Assembly (NCBI RefSeq): GCF_946482535.1
Contig: NZ_CAMLRU010000149.1
Coordinates: 1-6,654 of the forward strand
Reading direction: 5' to 3'
DNA from: an uncultured Flavobacterium sp.
GTDB taxonomy: Bacteria > Bacteroidota > Bacteroidia > Flavobacteriales > Flavobacteriaceae
DNA: 6,654 nt
Shown here: one piece after another, positions 1-6,157 of the stretch
Position numbering within the stretch: the stretch's first letter is position 1
Layout: every line of letters begins with the position of its first letter
Notes under the pieces: model-generated
Told to the model about the DNA's origin: nothing
Seen by the model: only the letters and a program-made list of their open reading frames with translations
The model's database searches: none
Program-made: the position numbers and the translations under genes

Positions 1-259
1 CTGAAATATTGGTTCCGATGATGGCATCGCCACTTTGCGAGGTACTGTCGCTTCCCATTAAAACTGTATTGCCAATGGGTAAGGAAACGTGCATGATTCT
101 GTCGGCTTCGTCAGCTATCGGCGGCGGACAATGTTCACTTGGCGGCATGTCTTTGAATCTGCCCATATAAGGAAATTCACCTCCGAAAACCGATTGGTAA
201 AACAGAAAGGCTTGTTCGCAATTTCCGTTAAAGATGAGATAAGGATTTACTTGTGTCAT
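1..259 (-). CDS. PhnB-like VOC family protein, N-terminal part (3' end outside window)
   Basis: The first 86 residues are present, beginning MTQVNPYLIFNGNCEQAFLF; the gene runs off the left edge. The opening pattern (NPYL.FNGNCEQA..FYQSVFGGE), followed by a Pro-rich loop near residues 39-47 and IMHVSLPIGNTVLMGSD near 55-71, is typical of the PhnB/glyoxalase-like branch of the vicinal oxygen chelate (VOC) superfamily. These are small cytoplasmic dimers of unclear substrate. Database names such as PhnB or '3-demethylubiquinone methyltransferase' are historical and do not establish a reaction. The ATG at 257-259 is the natural start because the family begins a few residues before the NPYL motif. 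It lies 17 bases after the SRPBCC gene stop, so co-transcription is likely. Family assignment is firm; specific function is unknown. Confidence 0.88.
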   Translation of the reverse strand, partial: MTQVNPYLIFNGNCEQAFLFYQSVFGGEFPYMGRFKDMPPSEHCPPPIADEADRIMHVSLPIGNTVLMGSDSTSQSGDAIIGTNIS

Positions 260-276
260 TTTTTATTGATTTAGGT

Positions 277-1122
277 TTATTGTTCTGTGTATTTTTTGAA
301 ATTATTTAAAATCGATTGCCATCCGTCGCGTTGTAAGTTGACCGAATGGATGTTTTCGGGTTCAAAATTTTCGGTCAGGATTACTTGATTATCCATTACA
401 TCAAACTTTACGGTTACTTTTCTGCCGTCGGAGATTTGGTAAACCAATTTTTTCATCGGCGTTATTTCTTGGTAAGTTCCGATAAAGTCAAAGCTCATTT
501 CACCGTCTTTAGAAGCCATAGTGTAAACAAAATTTTGCCCAACATCCAAATGATTCTCCGCTTTAGGACAATGCCAATCATCAGATGCAAAATTCCAATT
601 GACGACATGTTCGGGTTGGGTGAACTTGTTCCAAACCTCTTCGAGTGAAGCGTCAAGTGTTGTTTTGACCGTTATCGTTTTGGTGTCACTTTCGGCTATT
701 GCTTTTAATTTTTCTAAAGCTATAGGGAAAGTTTCTTTAAAGTAGTCTAAATATTTTTCGACTAAATCTATGGTAACAGTTACAGTTGTAATGCCGTTGC
801 TTTCTTTCAAATCATACCGTTCTTCGGCACCTGACCAAGCTTTGGTTGTCTCCGTTTCGGGTTGCTCAACATATTCTTTTAATTCGCCTAAATGTCGGAA
901 CAACATGGTTTCAAAAGGTTTGTTGAGGGCAATTTCCGAATTCATTCCGCTACCATTTTGGTCTAAAAAATAAATTTTGCTGCCTTCTTTCCAATCCGAA
1001 ATCGCATAGGAACCTTCGCAGAAAGCACTGACCCAAGCTTCGTAGTTTTCATCATCCCTAAGCGAATACCATACTTTCTCTTTGGTTGCTTTGATGTCTA
1101 TATTGAATGTTAGTCTTTTCAT
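277..1122 (-). CDS. Tandem SRPBCC-domain protein (AHSA1/START-like fold, two copies)
   Basis: This 281-residue protein appears to hold two SRPBCC (Bet v1/AHSA1-like) domains. The first covers about residues 1-145, with KATKEKVWYSLRDDENYEAW at 11-30 forming the usual opening strand and helix. The second covers about 146-281, with TTLDASLEEVWNKFTQPEHV at 154-173 and the characteristic C-terminal helix motif QRDGWQSILNNFKKY at 264-278. The second copy is the more canonical AHSA1 domain. Members fold into a helix-grip cavity that binds hydrophobic ligands; no substrate can be deduced here. A single domain is about 140 residues, so the length fits a duplication or fusion. There is no signal peptide, so it is presumably cytoplasmic. 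The ATG overlaps the stop of the upstream DUF1801 gene in an ATGA (1119-1122), suggesting translational coupling. Confidence 0.85.
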   Translation of the reverse strand: MKRLTFNIDIKATKEKVWYSLRDDENYEAWVSAFCEGSYAISDWKEGSKIYFLDQNGSGMNSEIALNKPFETMLFRHLGELKEYVEQPETETTKAWSGAEERYDLKESNGITTVTVTIDLVEKYLDYFKETFPIALEKLKAIAESDTKTITVKTTLDASLEEVWNKFTQPEHVVNWNFASDDWHCPKAENHLDVGQNFVYTMASKDGEMSFDFIGTYQEITPMKKLVYQISDGRKVTVKFDVMDNQVILTENFEPENIHSVNLQRDGWQSILNNFKKYTEQ

Positions 1123-1481
1123 TTTTTTGTCTTTTTTAAATTTTCCTCTTTTTTGAATAAAACCATTTTCCGAATCAGCTCATGCGGGATTGGTTTGTCT
1201 AAAGTAAATTGTACTGCGCCTTTGGAGTTTTTATATTCTTGAATTTCTTTTTGAAATGCCGCTATTCCTGTACCGGTTGGGTAAAATCCGATGTGGTTTT
1301 TGTAGGCTGCGAAATACACTAACGGACCTTTGAGTTTGTAAGCCGGCATTTGGTAACTGATACCTTCTTCGGCTTCGGGAGCGGTTTCTTTGATGGTTTT
1401 ACGGATGGATTCCAACAATGGTTTTACCGCTTCAGATTGAATGGAGATGTATTGGTCAACATTTTCGAAGGCGGCTTTCAT
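1119..1481 (-). CDS. DUF1801 family protein (YdhG/Fra-like fold)
   Basis: This 120-residue protein carries the DUF1801 pattern: a helical start (VDQYISIQSEAVKPLLESIR, about 8-27), the motif EEGISYQMPAYKLKGPLVYF at 38-57, then HIGFYPTG at 63-70, and KGAVQF.LDKPIPHELIRKMV at about 87-106. The family includes Bacillus YdhG and Fra, the latter described as a frataxin-like iron chaperone. That role should not be transferred to this protein without testing. Its lysine-rich tail (KKEENLKKTKK) is ordinary for the family. Length is typical and no signal peptide is visible. The ATG at 1479-1481 matches the family's usual start. A 52-base gap separates it from the VOC gene upstream, and its stop overlaps the SRPBCC start in an ATGA. 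Confidence 0.87.
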   Translation of the reverse strand: MKAAFENVDQYISIQSEAVKPLLESIRKTIKETAPEAEEGISYQMPAYKLKGPLVYFAAYKNHIGFYPTGTGIAAFQKEIQEYKNSKGAVQFTLDKPIPHELIRKMVLFKKEENLKKTKK

Positions 1482-1533
1482 GATTGAATTTTTTTGAGGA
1501 TAGTAAAGTTACAAAAAGTCTCTTTTGAAAAAC
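1482..1533 (-). promoter_or_regulatory. Longest intergenic gap; weak promoter candidate upstream of DUF1801 gene
   Basis: This 52-base gap is the widest in the window. On the minus strand it holds TAACTTTA (1504-1511), seven of eight matches to the Bacteroidota -7 consensus TAnnTTTG, placed 22 bases before the ATG. There is no good TTG -33 element at 17-23 bases upstream, only a T-run. It could give the DUF1801-SRPBCC-VOC genes a secondary start of transcription, but a match this short in AT-rich DNA is weak evidence. The short inverted stem nearby (1514-1526) has five A/T-rich pairs and is not a credible terminator. Confidence 0.25.
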
Positions 1534-1917
1534 CTATCGCTCATAAAATTCTATCGGTAAATTATCGGGATCGTTGGTGAAGGTAAATCGTTTTCCCGTG
1601 AATTCATCGGTGCGTATGGGTTCGGCTATGATGTTGTTTTGTGCCAAATGATTGATTATAAATTCAATGTCATCGACTTCAAAGGCCAAATGTCGCAAAC
1701 CGCTGGCTTCGGGTCTTGATACTCTTTTGGGCGGATTGGGAAACGAAAACAATTCGATGATATAATGACCATCGAGTGCCAAGTCTAATTTAAAGGATTG
1801 TCGTTCTTCGCGAAAGACTTCCCGAATAATTTGCAACCCGAGAATATCGACATAGAATTTTTTGGACACTTCATAATCAGAACAGATTATGGCTATATGG
1901 TGCACTTTGTTGAGCAT
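1534..1917 (-). CDS. gloA2: GloA2/YaeR-type VOC metalloprotein
   Basis: The 127-residue protein closely follows the pattern of E. coli YaeR (GloA2) from end to end: VHHIAII at 5-11, VSKKFYVDILG at 17-27, LDLALDGHYIIELFSFPNPP at 44-63, RPEASGLRHLAFEVDD at 68-83, and TGKRFTFTNDPDNLPIEFYE at 107-126. The four positions that form the VOC metal site are all present: H7, E55, H76 and E123. It is therefore probably a metal-dependent VOC enzyme. YaeR-like proteins are annotated as glyoxalase I-related, but the true substrate is uncertain. Length equals the family norm and the start a few residues before VHHIAI is as expected. The ATG is three bases after the YciI-like gene stop, so the two are almost certainly co-transcribed. 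It ends in TAG. Confidence 0.92.
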   Translation of the reverse strand: MLNKVHHIAIICSDYEVSKKFYVDILGLQIIREVFREERQSFKLDLALDGHYIIELFSFPNPPKRVSRPEASGLRHLAFEVDDIEFIINHLAQNNIIAEPIRTDEFTGKRFTFTNDPDNLPIEFYER

Positions 1918-1920
1918 GAA

Positions 1921-2373
1921 TTACATTTTCTTTTTGGCGACTTTGTTGTGCAGTTCATTGACCTGTTGTAAAGCAGCGCTGCAATACCAAACCGTCATTT
2001 CGGTTTCAAAGATTTTGGCTTTAACCGCAGGATCAGATTCGACTAAAGCATTCGCTTCTTCAATCGTACTTACATTAAAAATAAAAATACCGCGGTAGTT
2101 TTTATCGTTTTTCATAAATGGTCCGGCAACTACCAACTTGCCTTCGTCAGCCAGTTTATTGATGTTGACCATATGACCTTCGAAAAGTTTGGCTCGTTCT
2201 TCTTTGGTGGCGGTCGTATTGCTTCCGGTTTTCAACAAACAAAACACATAAGTTTTCATGCCATACTCATCGGCTTTGAGTGATCGCGCTAGTTTTTCAT
2301 CATATTCCGGATTGGTTTCTTGGGCAAAACCAAAGGTTGATAACAGCAATAAAAGATAAGTTAGGTTTTTCAT
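1921..2373 (-). CDS. Exported YciI-like (YCII-related domain) protein
   Basis: A 150-residue protein with a clear Sec signal peptide: a short basic start (MKN), the core LTYLLLLLSTFGFA, and a probable signal peptidase I site after A17 (FA-QE). There is no lipobox Cys, so the product should be soluble in the periplasm or released. After a linker (about 18-38) the YCII-related ferredoxin-like domain runs from about 39 to 140. It includes GHMVNINKLADEGKLVVAGP at 66-85, YRGIFIFNV at 93-101 and EEANALVESDPAVKA near 105-119. H67 and D76 have the spacing of the conserved His and Asp in YciI. Most YciI proteins are cytoplasmic and about 100 residues long, so export and the linker are departures. Function is unknown. 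The ATG overlaps the stop of a 40-residue ORF in an ATGA, and a VOC gene follows three bases after its stop. Confidence 0.87.
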   Translation of the reverse strand: MKNLTYLLLLLSTFGFAQETNPEYDEKLARSLKADEYGMKTYVFCLLKTGSNTTATKEERAKLFEGHMVNINKLADEGKLVVAGPFMKNDKNYRGIFIFNVSTIEEANALVESDPAVKAKIFETEMTVWYCSAALQQVNELHNKVAKKKM

Positions 2374-2492
2374 AAGGTTTGGTTTTGTTTTTCAGCATTA
2401 ATTTTATTGATTTTTTCGATTGCTTCTCGGCCGTTTTTTTTCGAATAATAATAACCAATAAGCCAGGCGGTGATAGTCCAATAAAAATCCAT
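2370..2492 (-). CDS. Small 40-residue single-span membrane protein (hypothetical)
   Basis: This short ORF encodes MDFYWTITAWLIGYYYSKKN followed by a charged tail (GREAIEKINK... to 40). Residues 3-16 are hydrophobic and aromatic and could form one membrane helix, followed by a polar Lys/Glu-rich tail. I do not recognise a family. Support comes from its setting. Its ATG sits five bases after the stop of the upstream membrane-protein gene, and its TGA overlaps the start of the YciI-like gene as ATGA, as expected of a real, coupled cistron. The frame remains open upstream of this ATG, but that stretch overlaps the better-supported membrane-protein gene and is not taken as coding. It could instead be a leader ORF that only aids translation of the next gene. 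Confidence 0.5.
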   Translation of the reverse strand: MDFYWTITAWLIGYYYSKKNGREAIEKINKINAEKQNQTL

Positions 2493-2497
2493 ATTAG

Positions 2498-2884
2498 TTA
2501 TTTGTTGCTCAAAGTTAGGCTTTTTCTGCGACTGATAAGGAAGCCATAAAAGGCCAGGAATGGTAAAGCAAACAAGCTTATTTTCGGATTCCAATTGAGC
2601 AAACCAATCAAAAGCAGCATCAGGAATAATAAGGCGATTCCGGTCGAAGCCAAAAGCACTAACCAAAATTTTGGCTTTGGAACCAAAAAAGAAACCAACA
2701 AAATGATTTGACCTATTAACGGCAATAAGATAAACGGATGCAAAAAAGCTTCGGGTGAAGCGCTCATTTTGAGCAACAAATCATATTCGATTTCAAAAAT
2801 GAATTCACTTTGTTTTCCCCATTCTAAATAGCCTATGAAAGACGAAAGGAATAAGCCTAAGATGATTTTTTTGAACAAAGACAT
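2498..2884 (-). CDS. Small four-helix inner-membrane protein (hypothetical)
   Basis: The 128-residue protein is strongly hydrophobic, with likely membrane helices at about 6-20, 49-68, 73-97 and 102-118, and a basic end (SRRKSLTLSNK). The segment SSFIGYLEWGKQSEFIFEIE at 14-33 and HPFILLPLIGQIILL at 49-63 resemble conserved hypothetical membrane proteins of Flavobacteriia, but I cannot name a domain with confidence. The ATG at 2882-2884 is preferred. An in-frame TTG nine codons upstream (2909-2911) would prepend a polar stretch (YIYLKLNG) with no visible merit. It starts 34 bases after the flippase stop and may end the envelope operon or begin the small-gene run. No link to a substrate or partner can be read from the sequence. 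Confidence 0.75.
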   Translation of the reverse strand: MSLFKKIILGLFLSSFIGYLEWGKQSEFIFEIEYDLLLKMSASPEAFLHPFILLPLIGQIILLVSFLVPKPKFWLVLLASTGIALLFLMLLLIGLLNWNPKISLFALPFLAFYGFLISRRKSLTLSNK

Positions 2885-2918
2885 GCCATTTAATTTTAAA
2901 TAAATGTACAAAAAAGAT

Positions 2919-4382
2919 TTATCGGATGATTCTTTTTACAGTCTTTTGAATAACAGTGTTAATTTCTTCTGAGAGATTGGCTTTGTAAATGAGTCCAACA
3001 TAAACCAAGGAAACTAAAGCTGATTTTAGGATGATATTTACTATCGGATGAAAGGAGAATTCCCAATAATAAAAGGCAAAGAAACAAAGCAGTCCGATGG
3101 CTAAAGCGTAAATGTTTTTTAGGGTGAACGGATAAAGATTCATTTTCAAAACCACGAATAGTAATTTGGCCAAACTGTACAAAGTAATCGAAATTAGCGT
3201 GGCAATAGCCGCACCGTTGATGCCGTAAAGCGGAATGAAAAAGTCGTTTAATGTAATGGCCATAACCGCTAAAAATAGACCTAAGAACAAAACAGCTTTG
3301 TAGTATTTTGAGTTGAAAATAATCGCATTGTTATTGCCTAAAATCAAATCGAAGTATTTGGAAATTCCAATTACAAAAACCACAAAAACGCCACCGCGAT
3401 AGTTTTCGGGTAAGAGCAAATAAAGCTCATTAATGTTGACCAAAATACCAACTAACACTAATCCGCCGACAATTTGCAGCGAAATGGAAGTCTTTTTATA
3501 CAAGTCGTTTAATTCATCGTGTTTGCCTTCGGTCATTAATTTAGCGGTAATCGGATACGTAATTTGGTGCATCGCTCTGCTTGGTACCGAAATGACTGTC
3601 GCAATAAAAATCGCCACCGAATAATAAGCAATATTCTCAATTTTGATATACTGCGCAATCATGGTTTTATCGATGTCGAGCAGCATGTTAGCTATACTTC
3701 CGGAAAGGATGATGAATAGGGAATAGGTGAGTAAGGCTTTGAAATTGTGCGGTACTTTGAAGCAGAATTGAATCGGCTGTACTTTATTGGCATAAAACAA
3801 CATCACCAAAGTCGTCAGCAAATAAATGCCCATCAAAATATCGACAAAAGTTTCGGCCGAAATGGTACCAAAGTAAACCGCAAAAAGAAAAATACTGATA
3901 AAAACGCGCAACAAAACTTCTTTGACAAAACTCCCAAAAACCGATTGCATATGCACTTTTACCCAAGCATAAAAGATTTCAAAATAACCCATGCACAAAC
4001 CAATCACCGGAATTTGCCAAGCAAAGTTGTAAATAATTGGATTTTCACGGGATAAAAAGGAGGCGATTTCGGAATAGAAAATAGTCCCTAATAATCCGAT
4101 GGGAATGAGCACCAATAAAGGTAAAACCATCACAAAGGTCAGGAATTCGCCTTTTTCTTTTTCGGTTTTGTATTGGGTAAAAAATTTGACTAGCGTATTG
4201 TGAACGCCAAAAGCCATCAACGGAAAAATGATATTGGCCGAAGACAAAATATAACCGGTCAAACCATAGAACGTTTCGCCCAAAAAATGCGGATACATCA
4301 GCAACGTATTCGCCGCGCCAATCGCAAAACCTATATAGGTAATGATGGTGTTTTTGATAGATTGGTTAACGACGATGCCCAT
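2919..4382 (-). CDS. Polysaccharide flippase of the Wzx/PST type (MOP superfamily)
   Basis: The 487-residue protein is almost wholly membrane-embedded, with about 12-14 hydrophobic segments (for example 12-32, 44-62, 84-103, 155-175, 181-197, 215-236, 301-315, 330-347, 362-378, 390-411, 424-440). The opening SIKNTIITYIGFAIGAANTL and the central IANMLLDIDKTMIAQY (230-245) fit the polysaccharide transporter (PST/RfbX-like) branch of the MOP superfamily. These proteins move undecaprenyl-linked sugar repeat units from the inner to the outer face of the cytoplasmic membrane. Length is normal for Wzx. It lies six bases after a glycosyltransferase gene and downstream of a YfhO-type gene, so a role in exporting a surface glycan is likely. 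Neither wzy nor wzz is seen here, and the cargo is unknown. The ATG at 4380-4382 starts shortly before the first helix. Confidence 0.9.
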   Translation of the reverse strand: MGIVVNQSIKNTIITYIGFAIGAANTLLMYPHFLGETFYGLTGYILSSANIIFPLMAFGVHNTLVKFFTQYKTEKEKGEFLTFVMVLPLLVLIPIGLLGTIFYSEIASFLSRENPIIYNFAWQIPVIGLCMGYFEIFYAWVKVHMQSVFGSFVKEVLLRVFISIFLFAVYFGTISAETFVDILMGIYLLTTLVMLFYANKVQPIQFCFKVPHNFKALLTYSLFIILSGSIANMLLDIDKTMIAQYIKIENIAYYSVAIFIATVISVPSRAMHQITYPITAKLMTEGKHDELNDLYKKTSISLQIVGGLVLVGILVNINELYLLLPENYRGGVFVVFVIGISKYFDLILGNNNAIIFNSKYYKAVLFLGLFLAVMAITLNDFFIPLYGINGAAIATLISITLYSLAKLLFVVLKMNLYPFTLKNIYALAIGLLCFFAFYYWEFSFHPIVNIILKSALVSLVYVGLIYKANLSEEINTVIQKTVKRIIR

Positions 4383-4385
4383 TTT

Positions 4386-4413
4386 GAGTTAGGAGTTTCG
4401 AGTTAGGAGTTTG
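4386..4413. repeat. 14-bp imperfect tandem duplication across glycosyltransferase stop
   Basis: On the plus strand the 13-mer gagttaggagttt occurs twice back to back with a 14-base period (4386-4398 and 4400-4412). Only the fourteenth base differs (c at 4399, g at 4413). The repeat spans the last codons and the TAA stop of the glycosyltransferase gene and reaches the six-base spacer before the flippase ATG. Because 14 is not a multiple of three, the duplication changes the reading frame and supplies the present stop. It is short and could be replication slippage. Confidence 0.8.
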
Positions 4414-5687
4414 GAAAGTTGCGCTGTCAAACTTTTTCTGGAATATTGTTGCAAACCAACGGCGTGTACTTTTAAATTTTGGTTTTGGTATTCCTTATAA
4501 TAGTTCAAAAGTAACGCTTTTAGTTTTTCTTTTTCGTCATAGGTAAAGAAAACGCCGGTATTGGTTGAGGTAATTATTTCGGCGAAATCAGAACCTTCGG
4601 GACCGATGGCTACAATAGGTCTTTCAGAAACCATGTACTCAAACAGTTTGCCCGGAATGATGCTTTTAGTGTCTTCGGAATTGATTTCGATGAGTAATAA
4701 AACCTGCGATTTTCTTTGGTGTTCAACGGCTTCTTGGTGTGAAACGTAGCCTAAATTCAGGACAAATTCATTGAGTTTGAATTCGGTTATAGTATCCAAA
4801 ACTTCCTGACTTACGGCGCCGATTAGTTTTAATTGAAAATCATTTTTGAAATCTTTGTTTTCTTTGGTCAATTCTTTCAACGCTTTCCAAAGAATTCTCG
4901 GGTTTCTTTCCGACAGAAACGAACCGATATGGGCCAAAGTGAATTTGGCATCCAAAGCTTGTTTGGTCACTTTTTCCACATCATAACCGTTGGTAATTAC
5001 CTCGATTGGTTTTGAAGTTATCGCTTCAAATTCGGTTTTAGTGGTTTTACTCGTAACAATAATCGTATCGGCCGTATTTAAAACTTCTTTCTCTAACGCT
5101 TTGTGTTTTTTTTCGGCATAAGAAGACAATTTCAGCGCTTTGTGATAACCAATAGTCGTCCACGGATCGCGGAAATCGGCCAACCATTTTATGTTTAAAT
5201 CTTTCTTTAATTGTAAACCAATAAGATGCAAACTATGCGGCGGACCGGAAGTTACAATCGTATCGATGTTGTTTTCCTGTATGTATTGCGATAAATATTT
5301 TACGGATGGTTTTACCCAAAGAAAACGCGCATCGGGTATGAAAATATTACCGCGAATCCAAAGTAAAGTTTTCTCTAATAAAGATTGTTTTTTCTGATTC
5401 GGAATAATGCCGGAACTGATTTTCTTGGTTTTGTTTTTGCCGAAAAAAGAAGCCAAACCATAAGGTTCGAAGATTTTGTTTTTCAGAATAATTGCTTTAT
5501 CCGAAACTTCGCTTTCCAAACCGTTATCGATAATCGGATAAGTTGGGTTTTCGGGCACATACACGATGGGCTGAACGTTGAAATCGGGTAAATATTTGAC
5601 AAACTTTAACCAACGCTGCACGCCAGGTCCACCGGCCGGCGGCCAGTAATAAGTGATGATTAGGAGTTTTTTGGGTTCGGTTTCCAA
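4389..5687 (-). CDS. GT4-like glycosyltransferase (GT-B fold)
   Basis: The 432-residue protein starts with LLIITYYWPPAGGPGVQRWL (8-27), the Gly-rich N-terminal loop of a GT-B glycosyltransferase family common in Bacteroidota. It continues with TSGPPHSLHLIGL (146-158) and ADFRDPWTTIGYH (170-182). The second Rossmann-like domain begins near AHIGSFLSERNP (252-263) and contains LIGAVSQEV (288-296), LGYVSHQEAVEH (312-323) and IPGKLFEYMVSERPIVAIGP (344-363), the probable nucleotide-sugar binding segment with E350. It should add a sugar from a nucleotide donor to a lipid-linked or surface glycan at the inner face of the membrane; donor and acceptor are unknown. The only credible start is TTG at 5685-5687, since a stop lies four codons upstream and no ATG precedes the conserved LLIITYYWPP strand. 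It begins two bases after the nucleotidyltransferase stop and ends six bases before the flippase. Confidence 0.9.
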   Translation of the reverse strand: METEPKKLLIITYYWPPAGGPGVQRWLKFVKYLPDFNVQPIVYVPENPTYPIIDNGLESEVSDKAIILKNKIFEPYGLASFFGKNKTKKISSGIIPNQKKQSLLEKTLLWIRGNIFIPDARFLWVKPSVKYLSQYIQENNIDTIVTSGPPHSLHLIGLQLKKDLNIKWLADFRDPWTTIGYHKALKLSSYAEKKHKALEKEVLNTADTIIVTSKTTKTEFEAITSKPIEVITNGYDVEKVTKQALDAKFTLAHIGSFLSERNPRILWKALKELTKENKDFKNDFQLKLIGAVSQEVLDTITEFKLNEFVLNLGYVSHQEAVEHQRKSQVLLLIEINSEDTKSIIPGKLFEYMVSERPIVAIGPEGSDFAEIITSTNTGVFFTYDEKEKLKALLLNYYKEYQNQNLKVHAVGLQQYSRKSLTAQLSKLLTRNS

Positions 5688-5693
5688 ATTTAT
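5685..5693. repeat. Left copy of 9-bp direct repeat flanking the nucleotidyltransferase pair
   Basis: The plus-strand sequence caaatttat (ATAAATTTG on the coding strand) is identical to 6326-6334, 641 bases away. This copy overlaps the nucleotidyltransferase stop codon and the TTG start of the glycosyltransferase gene. It contains TAAATTTG, a full match to the Bacteroidota -7 box. With eight of nine bases A or T, chance identity is quite possible. Confidence 0.4.
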
Positions 5694-6157
5694 GAATCAG
5701 ATTTTTTGTTGATTTTTTCTAACTCTTCAATATCTAGTTGATCTTTGAGTCTGTTGGTTGCTTTTTTGGCTTTTATCAAACTGTCATAATCTAAAAAATA
5801 AACCGGTGTTTCTTTTAAAAGTACTATGGTAGCATTGTTTAAAAGCGAATCAAAACTTTCATTTTCAATTCCTTTTATCGAAGTCATGACGTCTAATCGC
5901 AAATCATAAGAGATTGTAAAATCAGTAAATCCGGGAATAAATTGCATGGTTTCTATGGCTTCAAAATCCCCAATTCCTATGGCTGCAAAAGCTTTTCGTA
6001 GATTTTTTCGATTTTCCGGAGTGTCCTCAATTAAAATGTCAACATCACCTGTATTCCGAGTGTAACCATAAATATTAACTGCTAAGCCGCCAATGGTTAA
6101 GTAGCGAACATTGTTTTCGTTTAATTTTTGCCAAATATTTACAATTTCAGCCAGCAT
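5690..6157 (-). CDS. Small nucleotidyltransferase-fold protein (MNT/DUF6036-like)
   Basis: The 155-residue protein has the core of the polymerase-beta nucleotidyltransferase superfamily. VRYLTIGGLAVNIYGYTRNT (17-36) holds the GG of the nucleotide-binding turn (G23, G24), DVDILI (38-43) holds the metal-binding Asp pair D38 and D40, and LRLDVMTS (86-93) supplies a candidate third Asp, D89. The C-terminal LIKAKKATNRLKDQLDIEEL (127-146) matches the Lys/Arg...KD..D helix seen in AbiEii-like and DUF6036-like stand-alone members. All catalytic positions seem intact, so it may be active, but its substrate is unknown. Relatives include antitoxins and toxins of toxin-antitoxin pairs and uncharacterised enzymes; at 155 residues it is much shorter than AbiEii. 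Its ATG overlaps the stop of a 49-residue ORF as TAATG. It interrupts an envelope-glycan gene group, which suggests separate acquisition. Confidence 0.82.
   Translation of the reverse strand: MLAEIVNIWQKLNENNVRYLTIGGLAVNIYGYTRNTGDVDILIEDTPENRKNLRKAFAAIGIGDFEAIETMQFIPGFTDFTISYDLRLDVMTSIKGIENESFDSLLNNATIVLLKETPVYFLDYDSLIKAKKATNRLKDQLDIEELEKINKKSDS

Noticed and set aside
89..274. Plus-strand open frame of 61 codons opposite the PhnB-like gene start
   Set aside because: It lies antisense to a clearly recognisable VOC protein and its translation shows no domain or plausible signal.
346..648. Plus-strand open frame of 100 codons opposite the SRPBCC gene
   Set aside because: The minus-strand frame has clear family motifs; the plus frame is a shadow of its codon pattern.
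1514..1526. Short inverted repeat (aaaag tct ctttt) in the 52-base gap as a possible terminator
   Set aside because: Only five pairs, four of them A-T, with a three-base loop; too weak for an intrinsic terminator.
2493..2666. Upstream extension of the 40-aa ORF to 98 codons
   Set aside because: It would overlap most of the four-helix membrane-protein gene, whose hydropathy pattern is convincing, and the extension shows no coherent features.
2885..2918. TACATTTA upstream of the four-helix membrane-protein gene as a promoter
   Set aside because: One mismatch to the -7 box, no -33 partner at proper spacing, and such matches are frequent in AT-rich spacers.
3747..4055. Plus-strand open frame of 102 codons opposite the flippase
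   Set aside because: Low-complexity, Lys/Gln/Asn-rich translation antisense to a strongly supported membrane protein.
5690..6157. Calling the nucleotidyltransferase a full AbiEii toxin
   Set aside because: It is far shorter than AbiEii and no AbiEi-type regulator with a helix-turn-helix is encoded next to it; only the fold is shared.
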